NCBI GenBank assembly: GCA_020161265.1
Contig: JAIUOC010000011.1
Location: 186,001 to 250,000, forward strand
Direction: 5' to 3'
Length of the DNA: 64,000 nucleotides
From: Chloroflexota bacterium
GTDB taxonomy: Bacteria > Chloroflexota > Chloroflexia > Chloroflexales > Herpetosiphonaceae
The number at the start of each line of letters is the position of its first letter. The stretch's first letter is position 1. Of this stretch, positions 52,876 through 63,900 are shown piece after piece. The position numbers were made by a program, and so were the translations under genes. The notes under the pieces are model-generated. The model had not been told where the DNA came from and did no database searches. It worked only from the letters and a program-made list of their open reading frames with translations.

Positions 52876-53415
52876 TCAATCGCCGTAGCGTCTGCGATAG
52901 GCCCGATCGTCAATACCACCATAGGTCACAGCCTCGGCGACCGCAGGTTCGAAGGCGCGAATCAGGCACAAGAGCGTGTCAGAGCTGGTGGCAATGCCTA
53001 GGTGATTGAGCGTCCGCACGCCAGCTTCACCACCGAGTGCTAAGGCGACCCGTTGTTGCGTCCGCGCCAGGCGGGTGGTTCGGTGAACGGTTGATGCAGG
53101 GCCTCGCCCAAGTGTTGGGCGCCCGTTGTTGCGTCCGCGCCAGACGGGTGGTTCGGTGGACATGGGGTAGTGCCAGTGTCGGCAGCGGTTCAACAAAGGT
53201 TTGGCGCAGACACCGCCGATTCGGACAGCGAAACCGCTGGAGATGGAGCTCCAACTGGACAGGCATTGTCATCCAAGGAAGATCGATTACCCGCCGACAA
53301 TACCGGCCGTGCCGCCGTGAGGCCGTGGTTGCGCGGGTCAGGCAAACGACGGCGGTCTGGGTGGAATGCGCGACGAGCTATACGTGACAGTGCTGGATGG
53401 TGGGGGTTTCAAGCC
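52876..53415 (-). mobile_element. decayed ISL3-family transposase
   Basis: In more than one frame on the minus strand the sequence spells ISL3-type transposase blocks. A zinc-finger start gives HGRYCRRVIDLPW, then RFRCPNRRCLRQTF, then after a frameshift TLNHLGIATSSDTLLCLIRAF and GIDDRAYRRRYG. There is an in-frame stop near 53380. A 37-base segment is duplicated 73 bases apart (53051-53087 and 53124-53160). Because 73 is not a multiple of three, it breaks the reading frame. The gene stops short of the usual DDE core. No terminal repeats could be identified. Confidence 0.7.
53051..53160. repeat. direct repeat of 37 bp at 73-bp spacing in the transposase remnant
   Basis: CGTTGTTGCGTCCGCGCCAG at 53051 recurs at 53124 and extends with one mismatch through TCGGTG. 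It frameshifts the ISL3 remnant. Confidence 0.75.
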
Positions 53416-54201
53416 GAAAACAGGGCAATTTAACAAGGGTTTAAAGGCACATGGGTATCCTGGAGTGGAGATTAGCATCCTTATCACTTTAGCACAGGTG
53501 AGCATCACAGATATTGCGGGAGACCCAGTATAGGGCGGAAAGTGACACGAACTGGTGTTAAAGGTGATTCGGGGCGGCAGACGCGCCGCACGCACGGTCC
53601 CGCCGCCATTTCATGCGGCCCAGGTGAAGGCTGGCATTCCGTATCAGGCAAAGGATACAATGGCGACCAACCCGCACGCCCTGCTGGCGTAAGCTCGCCT
53701 AACTCCGACGGCTGCTATAGCGGAAGCCGCTTGTTGCTGTTGCGCCCGCGTCAGCGAGCCAGTCACCGCCGGACAGTTCCGGCGCGGAATCGGTGATCGC
53801 GTGCATGCGGGCCTGAGTCTGGCCGAACTCAAAGCCCCTGCGCCATCCCGCGAGGGCCTGGCGCAGGCAGGCCTGGCTGAGCGAGTTGCTCGCCAGTCAG
53901 TTCAGGAGCATGACCGACCGCCGCCGACTGACCGACTGACCCCGCACCGGCGGCACCGACAGGCCAGTTTCCCCTGCCAGCCGCAAAGCAGCGCATTCCC
54001 GTTGGCACCGCTCGTCTTCATCCTGGTGAAACCCCGCAAGGCCCGCCAGCTCTGGCTGGTGCCGATTCCAGACGGCCGTGTCCGAGCCGCCCGATATACG
54101 TTACGTGTAGGACGGTCCTGGGCGTGTCAATACCCAGGGCCGCTAGAATCGTCAGCGGGTTAAGCGCCGCGTCGCCGTCCAGGCTGGCCGCACTGGCAAG
54201 A
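53416..54201. other. GC-rich boundary region without a supported gene
   Basis: About 790 bases between the transposase remnant and the DAHP synthase. Open frames of 60-120 codons exist on both strands but none has recognised motifs or good start signals, and composition alone keeps frames open here. AT content falls rapidly rightward from roughly 53550. A short TTTAACAAGGGTTTAAAGG stretch near 53430 is a locally AT-rich island. This is most simply decayed or foreign DNA at the edge of the biosynthetic locus. Confidence 0.5.
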
Positions 54202-55077
54202 TCAGGCGGGGACATCCGCCGCCTCGGCGTAGGCGGGCGTGATCGCTGGCAGGTGCAGGCTGCGCCCCACGGCAGAGGCCACCGCATCCGCCCGCAGCAT
54301 AATGTCGGCGAATTCGGCGAAATCCACGGTCTGCTGGGCGTCCGAAACCGAGCGCTCGGGGTGCGGGTGAACCTCCAGGATCAGCCCGTCGGCCCCGGCG
54401 GCGAGGCTGGCCATGGCAAGCGGGCCGACCAGGCTGCTGCGCCCCACGCCATGACTGGGGTCGGCGATGACCGGGAGATGGCTCAGTTCCTTGACGAAGG
54501 CCAGGGCGCCGAGGTCGAGCGTGTTGCGCAGGCTGGGTTCGAAGGTGCGGATGCCCCGCTCGCACAGGACGACATTGGGATTGCCGCAGTTCAAGATATA
54601 TTCTGCCGCCAGCAGCCACTCCTGGATCGTCCCCGACAGGCCGCGTTTCAGCAACACCGGCTTCTGGATGCGGCCTACGGCCTCCAACAGATGGAAATTC
54701 TGCATATTCCGCGCGCCGATCTGAAGCATATCGGCGTACTCGGCGACCAATCCCACATCGGCCGGTGTCATCACTTCGGTGACCACCGGCAGGTCGGTTG
54801 CTGCGCGGGCTTTGGCCAGTAGTTGCAGCCCTTCCTCGCCCAGGCCGCGGAACGCATACGGCGATGTGCGTGGCTTGTAGGCGCCGCCGCGCAGCATATG
54901 CGCCCCTGCAGCGCGCACCGCCTGCGCCGTCGCCAGAATTTGCTCCTCGTTTTCCACGCTGCAAGGGCCGGCAATAACGACAATCTCCTCCGCGCCGATG
55001 CGAACGCCGCCAACATCTACCGTCGTGCGTTGCCGTTCGGGCGTCCGCGCGGCGAGCTTACAATCCAGAGTGATCAA
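54202..55077 (-). CDS. 3-deoxy-7-phosphoheptulonate (DAHP) synthase, AroA(Q)/KDOPS-like type
   Basis: 291 residues if the TTG at 55077 is used; it follows AAGGAG by eight bases, whereas the upstream start at 55158 has none. The enzyme condenses phosphoenolpyruvate with erythrose-4-phosphate, the entry to the shikimate pathway. Family blocks: [90 protein letters not shown] and [13 protein letters not shown] (metal His). It lacks a clear N-terminal regulatory ACT/ferredoxin-like domain, so feedback inhibition may be reduced. Last gene of the NRPS operon, probably feeding an aromatic precursor. GC-rich like its neighbours. Confidence 0.9.
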   Translation of the reverse strand: MITLDCKLAARTPERQRTTVDVGGVRIGAEEIVVIAGPCSVENEEQILATAQAVRAAGAHMLRGGAYKPRTSPYAFRGLGEEGLQLLAKARAATDLPVVTEVMTPADVGLVAEYADMLQIGARNMQNFHLLEAVGRIQKPVLLKRGLSGTIQEWLLAAEYILNCGNPNVVLCERGIRTFEPSLRNTLDLGALAFVKELSHLPVIADPSHGVGRSSLVGPLAMASLAAGADGLILEVHPHPERSVSDAQQTVDFAEFADIMLRADAVASAVGRSLHLPAITPAYAEAADVPA

Positions 55078-55158
55078 TGATGCGCTCCTTCGATTGACTA
55101 GCCAGACATCCGGTCGGGACAAGGCGCCGCGAACGACGACTCGTCCCGGAACCAGCAC

Positions 55159-56028
55159 CTAGATGAAATGTAAGCCAAGCTTCTTGGAACGCCGCTCGGC
55201 CCTGACCAGCAGAATTCGCGAGATCACCATGAAAACCACGGCGTACGCGCCCAGGATGCACCACTCAATCCACGGAGGCAGGATCGTCTGCCACTTGTTT
55301 TGCAGGCTGTAGTAGCGGATCAGGTCATAGCCCCAGGTGTAAGGCAGCGCGTAGGCCAGATACTGGAGCGGCAGCGGATAGGCGGAAAGCGGGAAGTAGG
55401 TTCCCGACACGAATTCAAACAGGATGGCCAGGATTTGCACAAACGCGCCGACCTGGCGCCAGATCAGCGCGAGCATGGCGATCATGATGCCGATCGAGAT
55501 CAGCACGCCCATCACCGCTAGGCAGACGAGCAACACCATAAGCATGTTGAAGGCGGTCGCCTCGGCGATGAAAAACAGGACGATGTACAGTGGCAGAAAC
55601 ACAATCTGGTTCACGATCGCGCTGGACAGCACGTTGCCCAGGAAATAGGCATAGCGCGACGACGGATTGCTGTACAGGTACTCCAGGGTGCCGTTGTGCA
55701 AGTCGTTGCTGACGGCGTTCATGGGCGCCGTGAAAGAGGTATTGCTGTAGACGAACAGCAGCAACCCGCCGAACATAAAAACGATCAGGCTGCGGCCGGT
55801 TAGCACCGAGCCGGCGACAGTGTAGGTCGTGATGCTGGCGAGCAAATAGAAGAAGCCGATGCGAATTGTCAGTTCGAAAAGCCGGCCCACGAGGTTGGGC
55901 AGATAGCGAAACTGGATGAGCAGATCCTTGACCGTGGTGGCGGCGAAGACCTTCCACGACGATATTGGTTTCGATTTGCTGGATTTCACATAGTGAGTAT
56001 CACGCGTGACTTGAGTTTCCGAGATCAT
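55159..56028 (-). CDS. ABC-2 type transporter permease
   Basis: 289 residues from ATG 56028 after GGGGGAAG, 12 bases after the ATPase stop. Six membrane helices with the ABC-2 pattern: a long cytosolic start, YSNTSFTAPMNAVSNDLHNGTLEYLYSNPSSRYAYFLGNVL, and a final helix VVFMVISRILLV. It pairs with the ATPase encoded just upstream as an exporter. Given the NRPS, product export or self-protection is the likely job. Confidence 0.9.
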   Translation of the reverse strand: MISETQVTRDTHYVKSSKSKPISSWKVFAATTVKDLLIQFRYLPNLVGRLFELTIRIGFFYLLASITTYTVAGSVLTGRSLIVFMFGGLLLFVYSNTSFTAPMNAVSNDLHNGTLEYLYSNPSSRYAYFLGNVLSSAIVNQIVFLPLYIVLFFIAEATAFNMLMVLLVCLAVMGVLISIGIMIAMLALIWRQVGAFVQILAILFEFVSGTYFPLSAYPLPLQYLAYALPYTWGYDLIRYYSLQNKWQTILPPWIEWCILGAYAVVFMVISRILLVRAERRSKKLGLHFI

Positions 56029-56040
56029 ACTTCCCCCTGT

Positions 56041-57000
56041 TTAAGCTTCAAACCCATCGGACAGCAAGCCCATCCGATACACAAAGGCGTCTTCGAGCGA
56101 GACGTTGCGGTAGCGGAACTGGCTCTGGATCTGTTCTTCGCGCAAGATATGGATGATCCCTTCCATGGCATCGACCATATTGTTGATGCCAAACGACACC
56201 CATTCGCTATCCTGATCGTCGCTGTTGAGGACTGGCGGCAGACGGAGGATTTTGTCGACGACACCCGTCGGGATCGAGTGTTTTTGCAATTCGATGAAGC
56301 CGTCGACGCCGACCCCCTGCTTGAGCTCCTGCGCTGTGCCGACCGACGCGATCACGCCGTCGTGGATGAGCGCGACCCGGCTCGATAGCTCGTCGACTTC
56401 GGACAAAATGTGCGAAGTCAGCAGCAAGGTTTTGTGCTCTTCCTTGACATACTTCTTGAGAAAGCTGCGGATATTCTTGGCGATCAGCGGGTCGAGGCCT
56501 TTGGTCGGCTCATCGAGGTAAATCACGGCCGGATCGTGTAGGAGCGCCCGCATAATCACCACGGTTTGTTTTTGGCCGCCAGACAGGTAGCCGAAGTACT
56601 TTTTCAGGTTGGACTTGAAATCGAAGTATTCGACCAGTTTCTCGATCTGGGCGTTGACCTGTCGCTTGTCAAGCCCGCGCAGAGCACCGAAGAATTGCAG
56701 GTTCTCGACTACGGTCAGGCGCGAGTAGGCCGAGCGCTCGGTATCTTGGCCGACGTAGCCGAAGACATGGCGGATTTCGTTTTCGTCGTCGTCCAAGTCG
56801 TGGCCAAGGATATGCACCTTGCCCGAGTCCTTGGTCAGCAAGGTGGCGAGGATTTTGATCAGGGTGGTTTTACCCGAGCCGTTCGGGCCGAGCAGTGCCA
56901 AGATCTCATCCTGGTAGAGATCCAGCGACAGCCCTTTCAAAACGGCGCTGTCTTTGCCATACGATTTACGCAAGTCTTTGACCGATATGGAGATCGTCAT
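56041..57000 (-). CDS. ABC transporter ATPase, drug-exporter type
   Basis: 319 residues. ATG 57000 (or the one three bases upstream, 57003) follows GGAAGGA. DRA-type ABC ATPase: Walker A GPNGSGKTTL, Q-loop GYVGQD, signature YLSGGQKQTVVIMRALL, Walker B VIYLDEPTKGLDPL and switch TSHILSEVDEL. The C-terminal ~90 residues after the ATPase are typical of exporter ATPases that work with ABC-2 permeases. First gene of the exporter pair. Confidence 0.94.
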   Translation of the reverse strand: MTISISVKDLRKSYGKDSAVLKGLSLDLYQDEILALLGPNGSGKTTLIKILATLLTKDSGKVHILGHDLDDDENEIRHVFGYVGQDTERSAYSRLTVVENLQFFGALRGLDKRQVNAQIEKLVEYFDFKSNLKKYFGYLSGGQKQTVVIMRALLHDPAVIYLDEPTKGLDPLIAKNIRSFLKKYVKEEHKTLLLTSHILSEVDELSSRVALIHDGVIASVGTAQELKQGVGVDGFIELQKHSIPTGVVDKILRLPPVLNSDDQDSEWVSFGINNMVDAMEGIIHILREEQIQSQFRYRNVSLEDAFVYRMGLLSDGFEA

Positions 57001-57044
57001 CATTCTTCCTTCCAGGTGTTATGTCAAAACGGGGCCGGCATGCG

Positions 57045-57809
57045 CTAGCCATGGACTGTCTGAAGCTCGCCGTTGATTAGCGAAACAATCGCCTGCTGGG
57101 CGCTGCTAACAAAGAAATGGTCGCCGGGGAACATCTTGAGCGCGAAGCGCCCGCCCGCCTGGGCCGACCATTCCTTCAGCTCGGCCTCGCTGACCTTGGG
57201 GTCCTCGGTGCCGCCAAACACCGTCAGTGGCACATCAAGCGGCGGCTCTGGCCGGTAGGCGTAGGTTTCATTGAGGGCGAAATCAGCTCGCAGGATCGGC
57301 ATGAGCATCTCCAGCAGTTCCTCGTTCTCGAACACCATCGTCGGGGTGCCGTTGAGCTGGCGCAGTTTGGCCAGGAACTGGGCTTCTGGCAACTGGTAGA
57401 TCGGCGGCTCCGGATCGATCGCCTGCGGAGCAATGCGGGCCGACACAAACACATGGGCCAGCCGAGCCTCGGGATGGTTGCGCAGGGCGCGCGCCAGTTC
57501 GAAGGCCAGGATGGCACCCAGACTATGGCCGAACAAAGCGAAGGGTTTATCAAAATACGCCGGCAGCATCTGTTTCAAGGTATCGACGATCGGATCAACG
57601 CGGGTCAGCGGGGCCTCGCGAAGCCGGTTCTCGCGGCCGGGCAGCTGGACGGCGCACAGCTCGATGCTTGGCGCCAGGTGTTGCATCCATGGGCGGAAGG
57701 TCGACGCTCCGCCGCCGGCGTAGGAGAAGCAAAACAGGCGTATTTTGGCCTGAGGATTGGGTCGGGGAAAGGTCAGCCATTTGGTGGTGGTTTGGTCGAT
57801 AGTTGTCAT
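57045..57809 (-). CDS. type II (proofreading) thioesterase
   Basis: 254 residues; ATG 57809 (MTTIDQTTTKW) is the likely start, although the ribosome site (GAAGGA) is 14 bases away, and the frame stays open to 57890. External thioesterase of NRPS/PKS loci: LFCFSYAGGGASTFRPW (start), PGRENRLREAPL, GHSLGAILAFELAR (nucleophile Ser) and FPGDHFFV (His). It removes misprimed groups from carrier proteins. Lies between the NRPS and the exporter genes. Confidence 0.93.
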   Translation of the reverse strand: MTTIDQTTTKWLTFPRPNPQAKIRLFCFSYAGGGASTFRPWMQHLAPSIELCAVQLPGRENRLREAPLTRVDPIVDTLKQMLPAYFDKPFALFGHSLGAILAFELARALRNHPEARLAHVFVSARIAPQAIDPEPPIYQLPEAQFLAKLRQLNGTPTMVFENEELLEMLMPILRADFALNETYAYRPEPPLDVPLTVFGGTEDPKVSEAELKEWSAQAGGRFALKMFPGDHFFVSSAQQAIVSLINGELQTVHG

Positions 57810-57932
57810 AGGGTGCTTTTGATTCCTTCGCGAGGATTCCTCGCTATACAAGAGAGACTCCGTAGTGTGCCAAGATAGTCCGGCTCCCACGCCGCCCTTG
57901 GGCGCGGGAGCCGAACGGCGGTGCGTACCCGC

Positions 57933-60900
57933 CTAGCGTGTGTCATAACGGCCGATCACCGCGCGAATCTGCTCCGCGATCCCGTCGATTACGGGAGCCT
58001 GAAGCAGCGAATAATGGGTGCCGGGAACGACGTGGCAGACCAGATCAGGCGCCAGCCGCCGCCACTCATCGGCATGGTCGGCTAGGCCGTCGCGGCCGCG
58101 ATCATCGGCCTGGAAAAGCAACGCCGGCTGCTGGTAGACGCGGCCGTCGTAGGCGTCGTTAGCCTCCATGTTGGATGTGAAGACTGTGAACAGCCGGGTG
58201 ATCCGCTCCAGATCGGCGTCTGGCGGCAGGGCGCCCAGGCTTTGCAGATAGCCCAGTAGGTGTTCGAGCTGCGCATCCGGCGCCAGCTCACCCAAAACCC
58301 TGTGCAGGCTGGCGGCGGCGTCCCGGCTGATCAGACCGGTATCTTCGGCGAACAGCAGCAGCCACAGCGCCGGGTCATAGCCCATACGAGACCGATCGGC
58401 GGCGGGGGGCTGGCTGTCGATCAGGGTCAGCAGCGCCACATCCTGCCCCTGCTGGGTCAGTTGTTGGGCCATCTCCAGCGCGACGACGCCTCCGAAAGAC
58501 CAGCCGCCCAGCAGGTAAGGGCCGTCCGGCTGAACGGAGCGGATTTCCTCAATATAGTGGGCGGACATCACCTCGATCTGCCGCTGAGGTGCCCGCCCCG
58601 CGTGCAACCCTATCGCCTCCAGGCCATAAACTGGCTGGTCGCCGCCAAGCGCGCGCGCCAGCTGGAGGTAGCAGACCACGTTGCCCCCGATCGGGTGCAC
58701 TAGGAACAACGGCCGCTGCGAGCCGCCCGGCTGGATGGGGATCAGGGTCGAGCCGGAGCCAGCCTTCTGCTGCCGCAGGATGACGGCAAGCTGCTCGATG
58801 GTGCCGCCCTGAAACAACGCGGAAAGCGGCAGGGACTGGTTAAATGCCTTCTCGATACGATCCATTAGGCGCACCGCCGCCAACGAATGACCACCGAGGT
58901 CAAAGAAATTTTGATTGACGCCGATCGGCCTGACCTCCAGGATCGACTCCCAGACCTGGGTGAGGCGCAACTCCAGGGCATCGCGCGCCAGCAGCACCGC
59001 CTCGCTAGCCAGAGTCCGCGCAGGGGCCGGCAGAGCTCCCCGGTCGACTTTCCCATTCGATGTCAGCGGCAGTTCGTCGATCAGCATGATATGGCTCGGC
59101 ACCATATAGGCGGGCAACAGCTCCTGAAGGGACTGCTTCAGGGTTGGGATCTGCGGCTGGTTGTTCGGCGCTGCCGCAACCACATAGGCGGCTAGCTGAA
59201 TATCGCCGGATTCTTGGCGCCGCGCCGCCGCCACCGCCTCGCGCACGCCGGCTTGCCGGAGCAGCGCCGCCTCAATCTCCTCCAGCTCGATGCGGAAACC
59301 GCGCACCTTGACCTGATGGTCCACGCGGCCCAGGCACTCCAGCGTTCCGTCGGCCAGGATGCGGCCGAGATCGCCGGTTTTATACAGCCGGGCGCCGGGT
59401 TGGCCGCCAAACGGATCGGGGACGAAGCGCTCGGCCGTCAGGTCGGGGCGCCTGTGATATCCGCGCCCTACGCCGGCCCCGCCGATGTAGAGTTCGCCCA
59501 CGACGCCGATTGGCACAAGTTGCAGCCTCGGATCAAGCACGTACATCTGAGTATTCGCGATCGGCCGCCCGATCGGGAGCACGCCGACAGCCGGCGTATC
59601 GGGCGTCACAGTGTAGACGCAGCAGCCGACCACGGTTTCGGTAGGTCCGTACTCATTGATCAGCGCTGTCTGCGGCGCATGGTCGCGCCAGAAGGCCACC
59701 ATATCCGCACGAAGATTTTCGCCGCCAATTACAAAGGCGCGGGTGCGGCCGGCTGCCTGGTGCGCCGGCATCTGGTGGTTGAGAATCTCCAGATGGGCCG
59801 GAGTGATCTTGACCAAGCTATAGGTCTCGGCGACGCTCAGGTTCGCCCCCAGGCCCTCCGCGCCGGCGTCTTCAGGAAGCAGATGCACCGCCCGCCCGGC
59901 CAGCAGCGGGCCGAATAAGCCGGTGATGGTCAGATCGAAGGAAACTGAGGAATACACCGGCGCGCCGTCGCCTGCGGCCATGGCGTAGGCATCGACGGCC
60001 CAGGTCAGGTAGTTCGCCAAGCCGCTGTGCTGGATCATTGTCCCCTTGGGGCGGCCGGTCGAGCCGGAAGTGTAAATCATGTAGGCCAGATGGGCGGGCG
60101 TGACCGCGCTCGTCGGCGGGCAGTCCTGGTTGCCGGCCACGAGCGACCAGTCGGTATCCAGGCAGAGCGTCGGGATGCTGTCGGCTGGCAATCCGCTAAG
60201 CAGCCGCTTCTGGGTCACTAGCGCCGCCACGCGGGCATCTTCGAGCATAAACGCGAGCCGCTCCGCCGGATAGGACGGATCGAGCGGCACATACGCGCCG
60301 CCGGCGATCACGATGCCGAGTAGTCCGACCATCAAATCCAGCGAGCGCTCGACGCAGATACCAACCAGCACATCAGGCCCGACGCCGCGTTCCTGAAGGG
60401 CGTGGGCTAGCTGGTTTGCGCGGGCTATCAACTCGCGGTAGGTCAAGGTTTGATCGCCGTAGCGTGCGGCGACGGCCGCGGGCGTTCGCTGGGCCTGGGC
60501 GGCGATCAACTCATGGACCATTGTCGGCGTGTGTGCCGGCGTTCTGGTAGCGTTCCACGTCTCGACCAGCAGCGTCCGCTCCTCGCCAGCGATAAAGGGA
60601 ATACTCAGCACCGGGCGCGTCGGCTCGGCCGCCAGCGCCGCCAGCAAGGCCTGGAAATGGCCCACCATCCGCTCGATGGTAGCGGGAGCAAACAGATCGG
60701 TGCAGTATTCGAAGCTTCCTTCCAACCCCGCCGCGGTTTCCTGCAGCGCCAAGCTCAGATCAAACTTGCTCGTTTCCCCGGCCTGCTCCTCCCCCTCCGA
60801 CTCCAGCCCTTGGACTGCCGCCGCTTCCTGCTGCGTGTTCTGGGCCATAAACATGACCTGGAAGATCGGTGGGTGACTAAAGTTGCGGACCGGCTGGAGT

Positions 60901-63900
60901 TCCTCGACTAGCTTTTCAAACGGCACATCCTGGTGGGCGTAGCCGTCCAGCGCCGTCTGACGCACGCGCGTCAACAGCGTCAGAAAGTCGGGGTTATCGC
61001 CGACACGCGTGCGCAGGGCCAGAGTGTTCACGAACATCCCGATCAGTCCTTCGCTCGCCGCATGGGTTCGCCCGGCGATCGGTGTCCCGACCACGATGTC
61101 GCCCTGCCCGCTGTACCGCGCCAACAGCACCGTGAACGCCGCCAGCAACGTCATAAACAGCGTTGCTTCGTGTACCTGCGCCAGCTCCCGCAACTGCGCC
61201 GTCAGATCCGCCCCCACAGCGAAGCTCAGCGTGCCGCCACGGAAGGACTGGTGGGCCGGCCGCGGAAAATCGCCAGGCAGTTCCAGCAGCGGCGGCGCGC
61301 CAGCTAGGTGGGTTTTCCAGTAGGCGATCTGGCGGGCCAGTTCGGCGCCGCGCAGCCAGCTGCGCTGCCACAGCGCATAATCGGCGTACTGCACCGCTAG
61401 CGGCGCCAGCACCTCCGCCAACGCGCGCGTTCCCGCCTGCCCCGCCGTGTACAGCTGCGTCAACTCATCCAGCAGCACATCCAGCGACCAGCCGTCGCTG
61501 ATGCTGTGGTGCAGCGTCAAGATCAGCACGTATTCGGCATGACGCACCTGTATCAAGCCAGCCCGCAGCAGCGGACCCGCCGCCAGGTCGAAGGGTGTTT
61601 CGGTCAAGAGGCGCCGCACTTCCGCCAGACGCTCGGTCTGGCTGGCCTCGTTCAACCCGCGCAGATCGTGGTACAGCATCGGCACATGCAGCTCCGGGGC
61701 GATGACCTGATAGGGTGTGCCATCGACAGCCTGGAGCGTGGTGCGCAGGCTTTCGTGCCGCGCCACCACGGTGTTCAGGCAGCGCTCTAGCAGCGCCCAG
61801 TCCAGCGCGCCACGCACTCGCCGCACCAGTGGGATAAGGTAGGTGGACTGCCCCGGGTCGAGCTGCTCCAAGAACCACAGCCGCTCCTGGGCAAACGAGA
61901 GCGGGATGCGCTCGGGCCGCGCCTGCGCTGTCAACGGCGGTACCAGGGCCGTCAGGGTCGTTGGCTGAGTTCGTAGCGCCGCCGCCAGCTCGCCCAGAGT
62001 CGGGGACTCGAACAGTCGCCGCAAGGGCAGGTCGATCTGCAACTCCTGGCGCACCCGCGCGACAATCCTGGTGGCCAGCAGCGAGTGGCCACCGAGGGCG
62101 AAGAAGTTGCTGTGGGCGTCGAGGCCGGCGCGCGGCACCCGCAGCACCTCGGCCCAGATCGCCGCCAACGCTTCGCCATCCGCTGTCAGCGCCGCACCCG
62201 CAGCCCCCCCCCCGCCAAAGTCCGGCTCCGGTAGCGCTCGGCGATCCAGCTTGCCGCTGCTGGTACGCGGCAACCCGAGCAGCACCACCACTTGGCTCGG
62301 CACCATGTACCCCGGCAGCCGCGCCCGCAGCCCCGCCTGCACGGTCGTCGAGTCCAAGCTCTCCCCAGCCCGCGCCACCACATACCCCACCAGGGTCGGG
62401 TCACCGCGCGGGCTGGCCTTGATCACCACCGCCGCCTCCTGCACCCCCGCCTGCCCGCTCAGCGCTGCCTCCACCTCCCCTAGCTCGATCCGAAAGCCCC
62501 GCAGCTTCACCTGCTGCTCGACACGACCGCGATATTCGAGCATGCCATCAGCCCGGTACAGCGCCCGGTCGCCCGTGCGGTACATGCGCGCGCCGGGGAT
62601 GCCGCTGAACGGGTCGGGCAGATACCGCTCCGCCGTCAGCGCCGGCCGCCCAAAGTAGCCGCGCGATACCCCTGCCCCTCCCAGATATAGCTCCCCCGCT
62701 ATTCCGACCGGCACGACCCGGCCCTGGTCATCCAGCAGCGCTACCTGCGTCGCCTCAAGCGGCGCACCAAGCGGAGCCGACGGGTCGGACAGATCCGCGT
62801 CGCGTGCGCACCGCCAGGCTAGCGCATCCAGCGTGGTCTCGGCGGCGCCATACAGGTTATACAACTCTGCGGCGGATCGCGCAAAGAAGCGATCCTGGGT
62901 CGTCTGAGACAGCGGTTCGCCCGCAGCGAGAACCATCCGTAAGGTTGTGCATTCGGTGAAGCGCGGCGCATCCAGCAGAACATCGAGCTGCGACGGCAGC
63001 AGCCGCGCCACCGTGACATCCTGAGCGGTGACTGTTTCAATTAGGCTTAGTCCAGCCGATTCGCCGCCCGCCATATCAAGCACCACCGCCGACCCGGCGG
63101 TCAGAGGTGCCAACCACGCCCACACCGCATCACCGGTCTCAATCGCCGCGCTATGCAACACGCGATCGGTCGGATGGAGCGGATAGGCGGACTGGGCTGC
63201 AAGGAGCCGCTGGCCAAGCGCGCGGTGGCTCAGCACCACCAGCCTGCGCGTGCCAGTCGCGCCGTCAGTTTGCACCAGGCACGCCGCCGAGTCCGGATGG
63301 AGCATGTGGTCAAGCGAAACCGCAGGCAAGCTGGCAATCTCCGCCCAATCAGCACTGAGGTCCAGAACGGCCCGGCCGGCGGTCGCGGGCACTTGAGGAG
63401 CGGTGACATCCCGCAGCACGACCGCCGGAGCCAGCTCCTCGATTAGCGCGGGCAGCTGGTCTGGATTGCGGGGGTTCACCAAGGCGAAGGCACCGCCGGA
63501 CTTGAGCACCGCCAGCAGGGCAACCAGCATAGCCGGCGAGCGCTCAAGGCAGATTGCCACAATAGTTTCCGGGCCAACGCCATGACGTCTGAGCGCCTGC
63601 GCCCATTGATCGGACTGGTGATCGATATCGCAGTAGAGGAGCGACGCCGCACCAGCAACAACCGCGATCGCCTCGGGAGTACGCTCGGCCTGGTCAGCGA
63701 TCAGGCGATGCGGAAGCCGGGGCGCGCCGGCGGGTTCGACCGCCAGACGCAGGTTGGCGTCGATGATCCGCGCTTGCTCGGTGGCTGTTAGGAACGGCAG
63801 GTCGAGTACGGGGCGGGTAGGGGTAGCGACCAACGCCGCTAGCAAAGTCTGGAAATGTTCCGCTATCCGCGCCGCCGTCACCGAGCTAAACAAGTCGCGA

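Noticed and set aside
52776-52880. tRNA gene as attachment site for the biosynthetic island
   Set aside because: The sequence next to the boundary shows no tRNA 3' end or direct repeat; integrase-type insertion is unsupported.
53542-54163. Open frames on the plus strand in the boundary region (84 and 120 codons)
   Set aside because: GC-rich DNA keeps frames open by chance; no motifs, weak starts, and Arg/Pro/Ala-rich translations typical of out-of-frame reading.
57938-63791. Many plus-strand open frames opposite the NRPS and exporter genes
   Set aside because: They are antisense shadows of well-supported minus-strand genes, with Arg/Ala/Pro-rich composition and no recognised domains.
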